Notes: generated from the letters alone by a model not told the origin. Shown: positions 23,663-32,469, numbered from the stretch's first letter. The stretch is 64,000 nucleotides of DNA from Elysia chlorotica (GCA_003991915.1 RQTK01000518.1:83709-147708); one strand, 5' to 3'. Translations and numbers: made by a program.

Positions 23663-26477
23663 TTCCTCTCCCTGTCTAGTGGCCAAATACCACTAGTGGT
23701 AGAGTGTTGATCATCCAATCTGGAAGTCCCCGGTTTAAAACCCACAAACAGCAATTTGATCATCCATCCCTGTGTGGAAGCACTAAAAATTTTCAGACGT
23801 TAGTCTATGCACCCATCCAAATTATAGCCTTCATTATAGGGCCAACGTTTCGGCTGAGGTCGCTTCATGTTAATCGTGTAGTTTTTTTTTTTTTTTGTAC
23901 AAAAGGTACACGAAAAACAACTGGCACTGGTTGCAGCAATTTTCTAAGGTGTTAGGGAAGTGGAAACCTCGTGTTTAGGTCAGGCTAACCCCCTTTTTTT
24001 AAAACCTTTATTTGGAGGGCTTATCAAGGGATATCCTCACACCACTCTTAAGAGCTCAAAATAATAAGGACATTCATGAGAAAGCTAAGCCTGTGACATC
24101 ATCACTGCCCCATAGTTTATGAAAAGATAAAATACTCGTACATTCATTGTCTAACAATACAGATCTCTACCGTGTCCTTACAATGCTGATCTCTTCATCT
24201 TGACTTTTTCCTTGTTATAGCAATCTCTCTATCTCTAGTTGTCCTTTAAAAAAAAAACAACCTCAGTTTTAACTTCGTCCAAATAAAGAAGATCTTTCTG
24301 TCTTTACTTCGGGGGGCGTGGTGGCCCTGGGGTAGAACATCCGCTTCCAGCGCAAAGGGTCCAGGTTCGAGGTCTGGTTGGGTCGGTTTCAGTTTAATGT
24401 GACCGACTGAGCAAAAAGCATTCATTCATACAAGTACATCATTTGCATACATATTTGCATACATAATCAAGCTAAACGATCGAACAAATGCGTTTTTTAA
24501 CAGTTTCTTGAAACAGAGCTTCTGAGTCAGTGTCTCTCAATTGTTGTGATAGACTATTCCAAATTTTCGGTGCAGCTGCACTGAAAGCTCTCTCACCATA
24601 CCTCTTGGTTTTAGATCTTTTTAGTTTTAAATGAACCATTTTTTTCTGCTTGAACGAATGTACTGTGAAATGGTAAGTAGGGAGAGAGAAGATTTAACAA
24701 ATATGACGGAGCCCATTAATACATCCATATTAACTTTGTCCCAATAATACTGATGTCTCTATCTTTATTTAGTCTTGATGATAATAATTCCGATCTCTCT
24801 CTCTCTCTTTCTTTCCTTCTTAGCATACCAAGCGACTCACCTCTTGGAAGCTTTGGTTCATTTTCAAACATTAGAAAATGAATGATGAATAGATCTACAT
24901 CTAGACTAGGGCCAAATTTTGAGTGGTTCAAGATTTTTTTGAAAATGATCTACATGCTGGTATTTCGATAGAGTGCGTTTATAATAAGGAAAATCAGGCA
25001 TTCATATTTTTTAGATTTTAGTTTTACAACCAGGGCTAGGTGTAGGATTTTTTTTTTCTATTATCGATCTAGATAGAGATCTAATCTAGATAAAAATTAA
25101 ACTGATTGCGGTGTAATTTTATACTTATGGTGTTTTGTCTTTTGATTTATGGTTGACTTGATAGGTCTTTTAAGCCATCTTGCCATTTAAATGTAGTAGG
25201 ATATAATTATTGTCTAAGATAGTACATTAGGAGTAGTAGTGATTAAATTATTCATGCATCTCTAGCTTTAATATTAGAAGCCTACAACCTATTGTGGCAA
25301 TCAGTTTAAGCTTGTGCAGATTTGTTATCATAAAGAGGCATCATTAGGTTAACATGAATTTAAAATAGCCACCGGGTGGCATTTTGGGGAACCTCTTTTA
25401 CAAATTTTCCTGCATGCCCCTTTGGCAGTTGCCTCCATTATACATAGCTGTATTTCCTACTTTTTCAGAACTGGCCATTCCCAGCCCTGATTGTTTTCAC
25501 AACTCCTTTGTTTTATTGCTCTGTTTTTGAGCAAGAATCCAGACTCCTTTTCGACTTTAAAAAAAAATCTGAATGGAGAGAAAAGGAAAGAACCTGTGTA
25601 CTGGTAGTTTTCAGTTTGATAGCCTGAGCTCTGTCTCAAACTTATATCATTCATTGTCTGTTTCTTTATGTTTTCATTGCAAGGTACCTAAATTCAACCA
25701 AGATTTGCCAGTACTCCAGTGTCACGGGCAGATGGATCCAATGGTTCCATTTCAATGGGGAAAAGCTACTGGTGATATCATAAAAACTTTCACCTCTAAT
25801 GCCCAATTCAAGTCTTATGCTGATCTGGGGCATAGCTCTTCTAGAAAGGTGTGTACCTTTTGGATTGAATAAGAACAGAAACCCTTCAACTAATCATATT
25901 GCTTTTTTGCATTCATTTTTTAGACATAAAAGGTAGCTAAAAGGAAGTTATTACTGAATTTAGACTGAATATTCACAGCACTCTTACAGCATAAGTAATA
26001 GATTGGTGTTTTTTTAGCTCTTTACTAAGCTAATTCTAATTTTTCTGTTAGAAATTTTATGGAGCCTAGTGAACATATCTTAAAAAAATGTGATTTCTTT
26101 GCACTGGTTATGGTGATACCTAGTCAACCAAGATCTAAACTTTTCTTTGTCTCCGAGAAGGGTGAGTGTTGTTTTTTTTTTTAATTTTATTTAAATACAA
26201 TTTTAGCATTAGAGAGTGATTCTGAAACAGGCACACCACTGTTTGCCCATTACATGACTTTTTCTTTGTTAAAAAAAGTTTTTTTTCTTGTGAAACGGGA
26301 GTAACTTAAAATGGAAATATTTTGCAAGGACCAGGGAAATTTGTGGGGGTTTTTTAATATTTTTTTTTATTGATTATATCATTGCTTAAACTAAATCCCA
26401 TGGAAATAATTTCATTTTTTTTTCAGGAAATGGAGGATGTGAAAGAGTTTTTGTATCAAGTTTTAAAGGAATCTTAA
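997..26477 (+). CDS. LYPLA1: Acyl-protein thioesterase (LYPLA1/2-like) with N-terminal anchor-like segment
   Basis: Serine hydrolase of the alpha/beta-hydrolase fold that removes S-acyl (palmitoyl) groups from proteins and also acts on lysophospholipids. Coding exons: 997-1200, 10438-10469, 11814-11879, 16817-16864, 17169-17239, 17546-17727, 25684-25848 and 26427-26477. All introns are GT-AG and the phases join cleanly to 819 nt, 272 aa. Family landmarks in order: VIFLHGLGDTGHGW, CPHAP, MPSWFD, the nucleophile elbow GFSQGG (Ser), LQCHGQMDPMVP (Asp) and the DLGHSS histidine near the C-terminus, so the catalytic triad is complete. Human LYPLA1 has 230 aa and starts MCGNNMS; here the matching NNMS lies at residues 51-54. 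Residues 1-50 are extra and hold a hydrophobic stretch at about 20-38. The ATG at 997 is the first in frame after a stop at 979, but its context is poor. The ATG at 1153 (residue 53, A at -3) could give a cytosolic form. Whether LYPLA1 or LYPLA2 is the closer orthologue is undecided. Confidence 0.95.
2320..2420. repeat. Short foldback (inverted repeat) element
   Basis: A perfect 14-bp inverted repeat, TATGAAACCCTCTT at 2345-2358 and its reverse complement at 2397-2410, encloses 38 bases. Weaker complementarity extends outward (GGCTTGGAGG against the CCAAAGCC side). This fits a small foldback MITE or an RNA hairpin; no other copy was found in the window. Confidence 0.55.
2740..2868. repeat. 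(CT)n/(C)n low-complexity tract
   Basis: CT dinucleotide runs at 2740-2762 and 2820-2851 flank a poly-C run at 2804-2818 and end in TATC repeats. Open frames across it, rich in Ser and Leu, are artefacts of the repeat. Confidence 0.95.
3934..4631 (-). mobile_element. 5'-truncated RNase H-bearing LINE, copy 1
   Basis: Read on the minus strand, this is the 3' end of a non-LTR retrotransposon polyprotein: part of an RNase H domain (FSDSRSVLEKL, QWIPAHCRIEGNERADRLAKEG) followed by a C-terminal segment containing KSIIKTSLNKKWKKSHPEYN. The element ends in a (GAA)n tail (CTTCTT run from 3934 on the plus strand). The 10-bp target-site duplication ACCTTTAAAT flanks it at 3924-3933 and 4632-4641. Homology to the longer copy at 19569-20771 stops exactly at the right duplication, showing 5' truncation on insertion. 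Relative to copy 2 it carries a 6-nt duplication near 4112 and small indels. RNase H suggests an I/Jockey-like group; the clade is inferred. Confidence 0.9.
4970..4986. repeat. (TG)n microsatellite
   Basis: Short uninterrupted TG dinucleotide run inside intron 1 of the thioesterase gene. Confidence 0.85.
5467..5719. repeat. (CT)n with poly-C interruptions
   Basis: CT-rich tract broken by a unique stretch (about 5490-5580) and by a poly-C run near 5635-5648. The last 50 bases are pure CT. Open frames here are repeat artefacts. Confidence 0.95.
6360..6591. repeat. (GA)n-rich low-complexity stretch
   Basis: Purine-rich tract of GAGA runs (6365-6380, 6564-6578) with a TG run at 6438-6450. It directly abuts the SINE that begins near 6592. 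Confidence 0.8.
6592..6820 (-). mobile_element. tRNA-derived SINE, minus orientation
   Basis: On the minus strand the copy begins with a tRNA-like head: an A-box-like GGGGGCAGAACACC, then GGCTTCCAACGC, then a B-box-like GTGGTTCGAACC. The body that follows (TTAATGTGAGCGGCTGGGACAG, split here as TTAATGTGAG and CGGCTGGGACAG; then GGCTCGTCCACGATATAGCC) and its 3' end, GTTGAACGTTAAACC, are shared with the copies at 10020, 28700 and 31496. This is the fullest copy in the window, about 225 bp. Confidence 0.8.
7331..7359. repeat. Poly-C/poly-T run
   Basis: A C homopolymer followed directly by a T homopolymer. Its length is likely unreliable in the assembly. Confidence 0.9.
8831..8846. repeat. Poly-G run
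   Basis: Homopolymer of G in intron 1, preceded by T runs. Its length is likely unreliable. Confidence 0.9.
9414..9487. repeat. Poly-C then (CT)n microsatellite
   Basis: About ten C followed by roughly 64 bases of pure CT repeat. The poly-C to (CT)n layout also occurs at 2804 and 47903. Confidence 0.95.
10020..10172 (+). mobile_element. SINE body and 3' end, plus orientation
   Basis: Shares TTAATTTAAAGTGACAGGCTGAGACAG, given here as TTAATTTAAAGTG plus CAGGCTGAGACAG, then GTGGCTCGTCCACAATATAG and GTGCTGACATTGAACG with the SINE copies at 6592 and 31496. The tRNA-like head is missing or badly decayed, so this is a 5'-truncated or old copy. Confidence 0.7.
10520..10849. mobile_element. MITE with ~40-bp TIRs and internal tandem duplication
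   Basis: The left end (about 10520-10562) and the reverse complement of the right end (about 10808-10849) share a pattern built on AACTTAGAATGCAATTGTCG. The right arm shows GACATACGACAGTTGCATTC followed by TGAGTTAACGAAAGC. The interior holds a 57-bp tandem duplication (10709-10765 and 10766-10822) with one visible mismatch. No open frame is present, so this is a non-autonomous DNA element. The target duplication could not be fixed. Confidence 0.7.
11574..11793. mobile_element. MITE with ~34-bp TIRs beside exon 3
   Basis: Terminal inverted repeats at 11574-11607 and 11760-11793 match at about 31 of 34 positions and include CCAACCAGGGTG and AGGCACAAGTCA. The interior is AT-rich and non-coding. 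A diverged second copy lies at 44108-44357. The right end is 20 bases from the start of thioesterase exon 3 (11814). No clear target-site duplication is visible. Confidence 0.85.
11996..12360 (+). pseudogene. LINE endonuclease (EEP) domain fragment
   Basis: The translation includes PDIEMLTVSARSYYLPREF and YITCVYIPPTANTHNAAEF, typical of the apurinic-like endonuclease of non-LTR retrotransposons, then DALKISLVT where a GDFN motif is expected. After a frameshift near 12250 the sequence continues with a CATRGNNMLDLL-like segment, also typical of this domain. It is broken and lacks the rest of the element. Confidence 0.75.
12640..14040. repeat. Diverged inverted repeat pair (about 12640-12865 / 13860-14040)
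   Basis: The two arms contain, in inverted order with similar spacing, CGTGGTT and AACTGTGAAAG, plus CTTATGAGACG and an AGCCGG block. They look like old copies of one repeat in opposite orientation. The similarity is patchy, so this is a tentative call. The 1-kb interior shows no gene. Confidence 0.35.
14405..16372 (+). mobile_element. piggyBac-type element with TTAA target duplication
   Basis: Both ends are visible. TTAA at 14405-14408 is followed by the TIR CCCACTAACTGTT (14409-14421), and AACAGTTTGTGGG (16356-16368) is followed by TTAA at 16369-16372; the 13-bp TIRs differ at one base. Each end has a subterminal palindrome: GGCTGA-CATGA-TCAGCC on the left and CACGTTA-AG-TAACGTG on the right. 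A TATATAAA-like box lies near 14511 and a decayed transposase at about 14580-15785. The element proper is 1960 bp, shorter than usual autonomous members, fitting an internal deletion. Confidence 0.92.
14580..15785 (+). pseudogene. Broken piggyBac transposase
   Basis: An N-terminal open frame (14580-14795) runs into an acidic segment, then shifts frame to VSVDESIIGMKNHLDFIQYL and later HLFTDNFYTKPKLAAHLYQQ. These correspond to the first two catalytic-aspartate regions of piggyBac transposases. A stop interrupts after RNEGLA (about 15027), and more stops follow near 15165-15380. The last frame (15387-15782) carries DISDKKMYHYAAEKSTKRYW, LIDMDLLNSWIVF and a C-terminal cysteine-rich finger CPTCKVGCHKSC, typical of the family. 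Much of the region before the catalytic core is absent, so the gene cannot make an active enzyme. Confidence 0.88.
16865..17168 (+). other. Intron 4 of the thioesterase gene
   Basis: A 304-base GT-AG intron. No feature is seen beyond AT-rich sequence. Confidence 0.85.
17240..17545 (+). other. Intron 5 of the thioesterase gene
   Basis: A 306-base GT-AG intron with a poly-T/poly-C tract near 17464-17477 upstream of exon 6. Nothing else is recognisable. Confidence 0.85.
19569..20771 (-). mobile_element. RNase H-bearing LINE, copy 2, with (GAA)n tail and 9-bp TSD
   Basis: On the minus strand the order is an upstream polyprotein piece, then an RNase H domain (IRVYTDGSAEEAVTNGG; NYKAELGAIKEAL; NERLTDW where copy 1 has NERADRLAKEG) and the C-terminal segment, ending in a (GAA)n tail. 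GATCAAAAC flanks the element at 19560-19568 and 20772-20780. One base present in copy 1 is missing near 20045 and a CTCT is inserted near 20212, so the frame is broken at least twice. The element is 5'-truncated: no endonuclease or reverse transcriptase domain remains. Confidence 0.92.
21143..21310. repeat. Minisatellite, units of 34-38 bp
   Basis: Four diverged head-to-tail units begin with TGTACAAAG at 21161, 21199, 21233 and 21269, each continuing with TGTA-GTG-AGTGTA-like text. A partial unit precedes the array. A minus-strand open frame across the repeats is not a gene. Confidence 0.8.
22699..23412 (-). pseudogene. LINE reverse transcriptase remnant in two pieces
   Basis: On the minus strand, 23412-23080 encodes the palm region NKYAGDTMQAVL, then NVSKTKEMIIDFRKKF and ERVTSFKYLGVVID. 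The catalytic YADD box reads YAGD, so it is dead. A second piece (22893-22699) encodes KKAKQILNDVTHPLRDEYD and MPQVRTNRYGKSF, the C-terminal end of the same kind of protein. About 190 bases without recognisable LINE sequence separate them, pointing to a deletion or insertion. Confidence 0.8.
23516..23657. repeat. (CT)n microsatellite
   Basis: Long CT dinucleotide array with small TTCC/CTTC interruptions near 23568-23581. It abuts the tRNA-like SINE head that follows. Confidence 0.95.
23671..23840 (+). mobile_element. SINE with tRNA-like head, diverged
   Basis: A-box-like CTAGTGGTAGAGTGTTG and B-box-like CCCCGGTTTAAAACCC lie at the usual tRNA spacing. The body continues with CCTGTGTGGAAGCACTAAAA, as in the other copies (GTGTGGAAGCAC at 6592). 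The 3' end is degraded. Confidence 0.65.
23923..24060 (+). repeat. Interspersed repeat, copy 1 of 2
   Basis: Shares GGCACTGG.TGCAG, ATTTTCTA, GGGAAGTGGAAACC and TATTTGGAGGGCTTA-CAAGGG-TATCCTCA with 43756-43895 in the same order and orientation. No coding content; the class is unknown. Confidence 0.7.
24311..24425 (+). mobile_element. SINE with well-kept tRNA-like head
   Basis: The head reads GTGGCCCTGGGGTAGAACATC (A box TGGGGTAGAAC), then CGCTTCCAGCGCAAAGGGTC and GGTTCGAGGTC (B box), followed by the body TTTAATGTGACCGACTGAGC. No tRNA gene is claimed: the acceptor stem and 3' half do not close, and the same head recurs at 6592, 31496 and 37136. Confidence 0.8.
24440..24660 (-). pseudogene. 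LINE C-terminal fragment
   Basis: Minus-strand translation gives a GERAFSAAAPKIWNSLSQQL-like segment followed by DTDSEALF, the conserved end of CR1/L2-type reverse transcriptase proteins (a GxRAF...P.LWN.LP pattern). It is short and isolated. Confidence 0.65.
25849..26426 (+). other. Intron 7 of the thioesterase gene
   Basis: A 578-base GT-AG intron, AT-rich, with T runs. No other feature is seen. Confidence 0.85.
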
Positions 26478-27236
26478 CGTTCCCCAGACACGATTTGGAC
26501 AAGTCTGTTTCTCTTTAACATTGCAATATTGTATGAAGCAGGATACACCAAATATTTTTTTTATTCCTTTTATGTTTAGGAAGGTACAACTGCAAAAAAA
26601 GCAGCAGCTGTAAGAACTTTTTTTAATGCTTGAATATTTAAATAATATTTTTCCATGATACATGTAGATTATTTTTTGTTTCATGAAACAGAATATGTGC
26701 AAATATGAATACTCTGACATGGTGGTTTAGGTAAAAATTTTGCTGGTTGAAGGGAAAAAGCATGATTTTGAAGGATTTTGAGAAGCTTTTGAAATTCTGT
26801 GCACTTTTGGATCCTTTTTTTACTACAGAAATATGAATGACTGTGAGAGCTTACCAAAGGTGACTACATGAACACCCATTGTAATTGTATGTTAGTACAA
26901 AATGTTCCTTTTAGTATGAGTATACCAAGATTATATAGACATGGCATGTTAGATTTAAGTTGTCTATCTTAAAAACTCTTTAATGCTTGCATTCAAGCTT
27001 ATGGTATTAAAAGAATTTTCTGCTTAAGTTACAAGTGTAATAGGAACAAGCAAATTATACTCCAAGTTCTATAAAAATTGTAAGCATAGCTCTAGCAAAA
27101 AAATGTGTCAGTTTTGTTTTGTTTGTTTTTCTTTTTTCTGGGGGGGGAGAATGAACATGAACAAATGTGTCTCTTGAGATAGAGTACCCATCTATAAAGT
27201 TTTCTTTTGTTTAGCCTCATGGGACAAAAAGATATA

Positions 27237-27289
27237 TACTACTACTATTACTGCTGCTGCTGCTACTACTACTACTACTACTTCTACTT

Positions 27290-27341
<52 letters not shown>

Positions 27342-27356
27342 GACTACTATTACTAC
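27237..27356. repeat. (CTA)n microsatellite with CTG/CTT variants
   Basis: CTA/TAC array interrupted by four CTG units near 27252 and CTT units near 27282. Open frames of poly-Tyr or poly-Ser are artefacts. Confidence 0.95.
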
Positions 27357-27605
27357 ATGTATATGCAAGGCACCAAAAAAATTCAAAATAGGTATAGTGC
27401 AGCTCTAAGAATACAAAACGATACAAATATGTAAGCTAAGATGAAAAAAATATACAATAAAGTAAAATAGATAAATAAACCAAGAATATAAAATATCTAA
27501 ATGTAAAATAAAAACAACCGTAGTAAAGAAATCAAATCTAGATCCAAAAAGATGGTCAAATAATCAATCAATAAGCTCTACTGCGACATTCACATTTAAT
27601 TGACT

Positions 27606-27930
27606 ATACTACTACTACCACTACTACTACTACTACTACTAATAATAATAATAATAATACATGGCATTTATAGGGCGCTTATCGCCAACATTTGAGGCTG
27701 TTTCTATGCGCTTTACATAAGATAGTATTTTTAAAAATTAGATAAAAAGCATACACATAGACGTACATAACAAAGACGTGTTCATGTTACAACACTAAAA
27801 GCATTTATACAAGTGCGTTTTCAGCTTTTTTTTTTCAACAGAGGGACTGGTAAATTTTCGCTCTTCTAGTGGGGTACTATTCCATATTTTGGGTCTTGTA
27901 TGGCTAAATATATCACTATCAGTAGCTCAA
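27606..27930. repeat. (CTA)n-(ATA)n array plus dispersed repeat
   Basis: A CTA array (27606-27640) passes into an ATA array (to about 27659). A segment follows reading TTTATAGGGCGCTTATCGCC and GCGCTTTACATAA, which resembles a dispersed repeat often placed next to ATA arrays. A related GGCGCTGCATATACATTCAC lies after an AAT run near 40600. The class is uncertain. Confidence 0.5.
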
Positions 27931-28699
27931 TTTTTACAGACATGCTAACTTGTGATTTTCGTTGGGAAATTTCCGCTCACTAGTCCCGTTTCTCGACGAG
28001 TCATCGAAAATCTGGCTGATGCACCGTTAAAAAATGTTCCTCAATTCATTGGGAAATAGACTTTGGCCTAATCCGAATGTGAACAGCCAGGTCCGCGTTT
28101 GTGTACTAATGTTGTCAGTCAGTATGTATTGATTTTCTTCGTGGATCCCATTTCCCTTTTTTTTTAAACGTGTGTGTGTATGTTTTGTTTTTGTTTTTTG
28201 TAGAGACTTTCAAGTTTTTTTACATTTGTTTTTTTGTTTCTTCCCCAATCATGTTTGTGGTCTTTTCACCATGCTTTTTATTCTATGATTTTTAGAATAT
28301 CCGCTGATACCAAGTCGCCCACAGCTTCGTTTGTTCCGAATAAATTTTGCCACTGGATTTAAACTCGTGAATGTCCTTGCTCAAAAAGATTCAATGGTCC
28401 CTATTTTTACTTTTAAAATATGTGGAGTTATGCACTGCAAATGATCCCCGTATAGGATCCGTCAGGGAAACCTAGGAGACGTTAAACTTGGATAGAGAAT
28501 GTATAGAATGTATCGATTTACCTCCTATTTGCCGTGACTAGAGTACCGTTCCTGTATGCCTGTATAGAAAAAAAAATATACAGGACTATTAGATGACAAT
28601 AATCAAACTTTCTTTTAAATTTAAATTTGGGAACTACTATATCTAACTCTAAACTAGCTCCAGATAGATTTTTTACTTCCTTACTCTATGCCTATCTCT

Positions 28700-28880
28700 G
28701 TAAAGAGTGGAGGGGGCGAACTGTAAGTGGTAGAGCTCCTTGGTTGGTGTCAGTATTATGTGACTGGCTAAGACAGGAGTCCAGGTTATCTCCAGGTCTC
28801 CTCGCCCTGTCTCATGTGTGGCAGCACTTAAAATTGTGAGAGTCTTGGAGTCCGTCCACAATATAGTCTCAATAGTCCTC
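28700..28880 (+). mobile_element. Diverged SINE copy
   Basis: Contains GTAAGTGGTAGAGCTCC (A-box-like), TTATGTGACTGGCTAAGACAG, CATGTGTGGCAGCACTTAAA and GTCCGTCCACAATATAG, in the same order as in the copies at 6592 and 10020. The B-box region has decayed. Confidence 0.65.
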
Positions 28881-30835
28881 GCGTTGTGCAACCAACTTGA
28901 CTCAATTTAGTCTCTACGAAGAGCACTAGATTTAATTTTTAAAAGATGTGTGTACATGGGTTGGTGTGCTGGGCTTGAACTTTTATAATATTTGTAAATG
29001 TAGAAACAACAATCTGTTTCTGTATCTATAGAATCATGCAATCTTAACTAAATGGAACTTAAAGATTTATGTACCCCCCACCCCTAGAGTCAAAGATATG
29101 TGCAGTGTGGCAGTATTGCAAAGAGCATTGATCTAAAAGGGCCGAATAAAATTTTTTTTAATGAGAAATAGACCAGATTTCGTCATTGGTCTTGGAACAT
29201 GTAGATCTATTTATGGGTACTGTTATGGCAGAATTTAAGGTTTTATGTCAAATGACTTGCCCACAGGAGGCCATTTTTTTTCGAAGACGTATCAGTTACT
29301 AGCACTAGGTGCAGATCCAGACATTTTGTAAGGCTCTGATGTTTACTACATTCATTTTGAATTAACGTTGTAGAAAGAGTTGCAGTACATGCATTTCTAT
29401 AGACTTACCTGATGAGAAAGTGATACTTTCATAACAAAGACTTTGGGCTATGTTATATCTTTTCGAAACACACCAAGACAAGAGAAAAATTCTATTGAGA
29501 TTAACCTGTTGAGCGAATTTGACATGTGAAAAATTGTATAAAATAGACCAGTTTATGGTAATGTACTTTTTTTTTCTGTCTGTAAAAAGAAAGACCTGGA
29601 TGTCATCTTTTTGCATTTTGTCAGAAGATGGAATTTTTATTGTGGTGTTACAATAGCTTTGTTTTGTGGGCCAAACTTGTACATTATCAATATCATTGGT
29701 TTAAAGGTTATGAAAGTTTGTTAATTTCATTACATTTTTTTGCTTCAGTCCTTACCTAACTGTATTAGATCTGAATCAGGTCTTATATCTTATGAGCATT
29801 TAATGACGAATTTTAAAGATTTGTTTTCAAGTAAAGATACCATCAGACAAAAGGTTAATGCAACCATATTTAATTGATTTTATTGATTATAAAATTGTAT
29901 TTTGTAGAGTTTTTTCTTGTACCCTCCCCCCTACCAAATCTTCTAAGTTCTAAATGTTGCACTTCACTTATTCATCTCTTGGTTTGTTTTATGTAAAAAA
30001 GAAATGTATCTGTACCTTAGAAAACATGTCACATGATTTTCTTTCTATTATGTGACGTTAGTGGTAGAAATGTATTTGTTCATTTTCTTTTTTATCAACA
30101 ATGTTTGACCCAAATTTAAGATCTAAATCAGTTTGACCATTGCTAAGATTATGAATTTAAAGGGACTAGACGTTTAAAGAAATTTCTATGGTAACAATAG
30201 TGTTATATCACCATAATTCATAATTATAAAGTATGTATCCATCACTTTGTTATTTTCTTGAATCCAGACCAGTAGGGTGTCACTCTTTTAAAGTGCAGGT
30301 CTATTATTGCAAGCTTATAGACTCTGGATACACAACCAAACTTTGTGTGCATTGTTTATCATCAATGCCTCAGAGTATCTCAATTTATAAGTTTCGTTTC
30401 CCCCCAATTTATTTGGTCTTTGGTCTTTGGTTAATAAAGCGCTTTATTCTTTTTACAAAGCTTCATTTAAAAATATCATTACTTTTTATTTTCATGTTTT
30501 CTTTTTGTGATGAGTTCAATGCTGCAATGATGGTTGACACCATCTCTTGAAATTTCATTCTGTATTATTACTATTAAATTGGATTGTATACTTTTTTTTC
30601 AAAATTTTTGCTTGGTACACTCAGTCCCCATTACGTACATGTACAATCTACAAGTTAATTGTTGTTGTTATTTTTATCTAGATAAGGAAATAAATATATG
30701 TTCCCCCCATTCTTGTTTCAGTTGGCAAAATGTCTTATGTTATTTTTTGTGCTTTACAAAGACGTTATAATTTTTTACATGATGACTGTTTTTGATTTGG
30801 GGGAAACTGCTTACATTTAATTTTATTCTTTAAAT

Positions 30836-31975
30836 GAACAAAGTAATTTGAGCTTAGTATACATATTTTTTATTCCTATCTATCACTCTCAGTCAAAACA
30901 TATTTTAAAGATTTAGAGTGACACCTTTGCTAATTGACTAGAATATTAATCAGTTTGTGGCATTCCATAAAAAGCATTGGCAACTCAGCTTTTCAAGTGG
31001 AAAGATGAACATATGTGATATAAAAGTTGAGGTTTCAATAGATTAGAAATAAACAGCGGGCTAAAAAAAGTGGTCACATTTAAAAGGATCCTAAGAGTAA
31101 CAATCAGGTCCGTTAATAAAAAAAATTCTCCTTTGATAAAAAACAAAAACAAAAAAAACAAAACCATAATATTAATAAATATGGAGCAAAGATGTAAGAG
31201 AAAGAACAGAGCTAAAATATTTATCAATGTTATCTATAAAAATTAAAAACATGACATTTTGTATTCATAACCTGTACTCTAATTTCTACTGACTCAGCTA
31301 TTTAGCGCTCTTATCTTTACTATAACAATCCCAGCAATACGAAGCAAAATGTACGGTGGCTTGATAGCACAAACAGAACATTAAATATATTGCCTTATTG
31401 TGAAAGATTTGAGTTGTCTTTCGGTACACTCTTCTGTGAAAAGCTTAAACGGCACATTTACGTACGGTAGAAAGTTGCATTTCCATTTAACAAGGTTGAG
31501 TTGCTTTAACGTCCAACATCAGCACTATACATGCTATATTATGGACGGGTCCCAATACTGACGTCTGATAATTTTATGTGTTGTCACACACAAGATATGG
31601 CGGGGATACCGTGACTCCTAGGGAGCAAAATCGCCAGGGAATCTAGACCTTTTGAGTAGGAAGCTGGTGTTCTACCCCAGAGCCACCCCACCCACCAATT
31701 TAACAAGGACTGAAGACTGGATATGATAATAATATTCCTCTTTCTGAACTGCATCTTGAACAAAAATAATTTGAGCTAAATAAATTAAAATATACATTTT
31801 TTCCCTATCACACTCACTCTTAGTCAGAAAACATCTTAAAGATTTAGAGTGACATCTTTTTTAATTGACCTGAACGTTAATCAGTTTGTGGCATGCTATA
31901 AAAAGCACTGGCAACTTGGCTTTCCAAGTTGAAAGATGAACATACGTGATATAAAGGTTAAAGTTTCAATAGAAT
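30836..31975 (+). repeat. ~200-bp direct duplication (30836-31043 / 31761-31975)
   Basis: Both arms carry, in order, AAAGATTTAGAGTGACA, TTAATCAGTTTGTGGCAT, CTATAAAAAGCACTGGCAAC (or its close variant) and AAAGATGAACATA, then GTGATATAAA and GTTTCAATAGA. The arms differ by scattered substitutions, so the event is not recent. The 0.7 kb between them holds a SINE. I see neither LTR-like TG...CA ends nor retroviral-type genes. Confidence 0.8.
31496..31690 (-). mobile_element. tRNA-derived SINE, minus orientation
   Basis: The plus strand begins GTTGAGTTGCTTTAACGTCC, nearly the same as the end of the copy at 6592 (GTTGAGTTGGTTTAACGTTC), and runs to CTACCCCAGAGCCACCCC, the complement of a GGGTGGCTCTGGGGTAG head. 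The B-box region is partly deleted. Confidence 0.8.
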
Positions 31976-31984
31976 TATTATTTC

Positions 31985-32290
31985 TCACCAGTCTTGGCTC
32001 CCTCCGTGACTGCATAATTTGATCTCTAGCCACTTGTCACCGTCGTGAGACATCGGATGTGGAGGCTTTCCACGTTGTTCTGTCTGACGTAAGCAATGCA
32101 GGATTCACTGCCAGTGCCATACATTATGCCATTGTGTGTGCATGTCTGGTCGACTTTGAGTTAGGTATTCATAGTAAGTTGCTTCTCAGTCTTAGTCCAC
32201 ACACTCTTGCTCATTTGTGCCACGGTAGCGGCAGCTTTAGCGATACGCTTGTCTACTTTTGCCTCAAGGTGAGCCCAGGTGTGTGAGGTG
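31985..32290 (-). pseudogene. LINE reverse transcriptase C-terminal fragment
   Basis: Minus-strand translation, with frame breaks, gives KVDKRIAKAAATVAQMSKSV, VDQTCTHNGIMYGTGSESCI and ESLHIRCL. These follow the conserved order KRIxKA...L..RVW...VYQ..V.STLLYGSESW...FH.RCL of EEP-type non-LTR elements. Several stops interrupt it. Confidence 0.7.
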
Positions 32291-32469
32291 ACTCCAAAGA
32301 GATTCCCCTATTAAAAACCGGGATGTGACTGCCAGCCCTTAGTTGTCGATGCAAATTTCTGGTGGACAGGGGGCATCATAACCTATGATATATTTTTTTG
32401 TTTGTCTGTTTGCATTTCTATTTTTGTTTTATTTTTATTTAACCCAAATTCATTGCATGTGTTAAAGAA

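Larger units (their letters stand above)
17728..25683 (+). other. Intron 6 of the thioesterase gene
   Basis: An 8-kb GT-AG intron containing LINE copy 2 (19569-20771), a minisatellite (21143-21310), a LINE reverse-transcriptase remnant (22699-23412), a long (CT)n array, two SINE heads (23671-23840 and 24311-24425), a two-copy interspersed repeat (23923-24060) and a LINE C-terminal fragment (24440-24660). GATCTA clusters lie near 20810, 20843 and 25063-25090. No further gene was seen. Confidence 0.8.
26478..30820 (+). other. Thioesterase 3' UTR and downstream region
   Basis: The 3' UTR must begin at 26478. Candidate AATAAA signals occur at 27456-27461 and 30433-30438, among others, and I cannot choose between them. 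Inside lie a (CTA)n array (27237-27356), a CTA/AAT array followed by a repeat (27606-27930) and a SINE (about 28700-28880). Nothing recognisable is seen in 28900-30800. Confidence 0.55.

Noticed and set aside
24311-24385. Possible tRNA gene
   Set aside because: A- and B-box-like words are present, but the sequence does not close into a cloverleaf with a matching acceptor stem. The same head recurs in other copies with a shared non-tRNA body, so it is a SINE.
27192-27434. Poly-Tyr, poly-Ser and poly-Val frames
   Set aside because: All six frames of a (CTA)n array are open by chance; no flanking coding sequence.
30836-31975. Direct repeats as LTRs of a retrovirus-like element
   Set aside because: The arms lack TG...CA ends, and no gag, protease, integrase or primer binding site lies between them.
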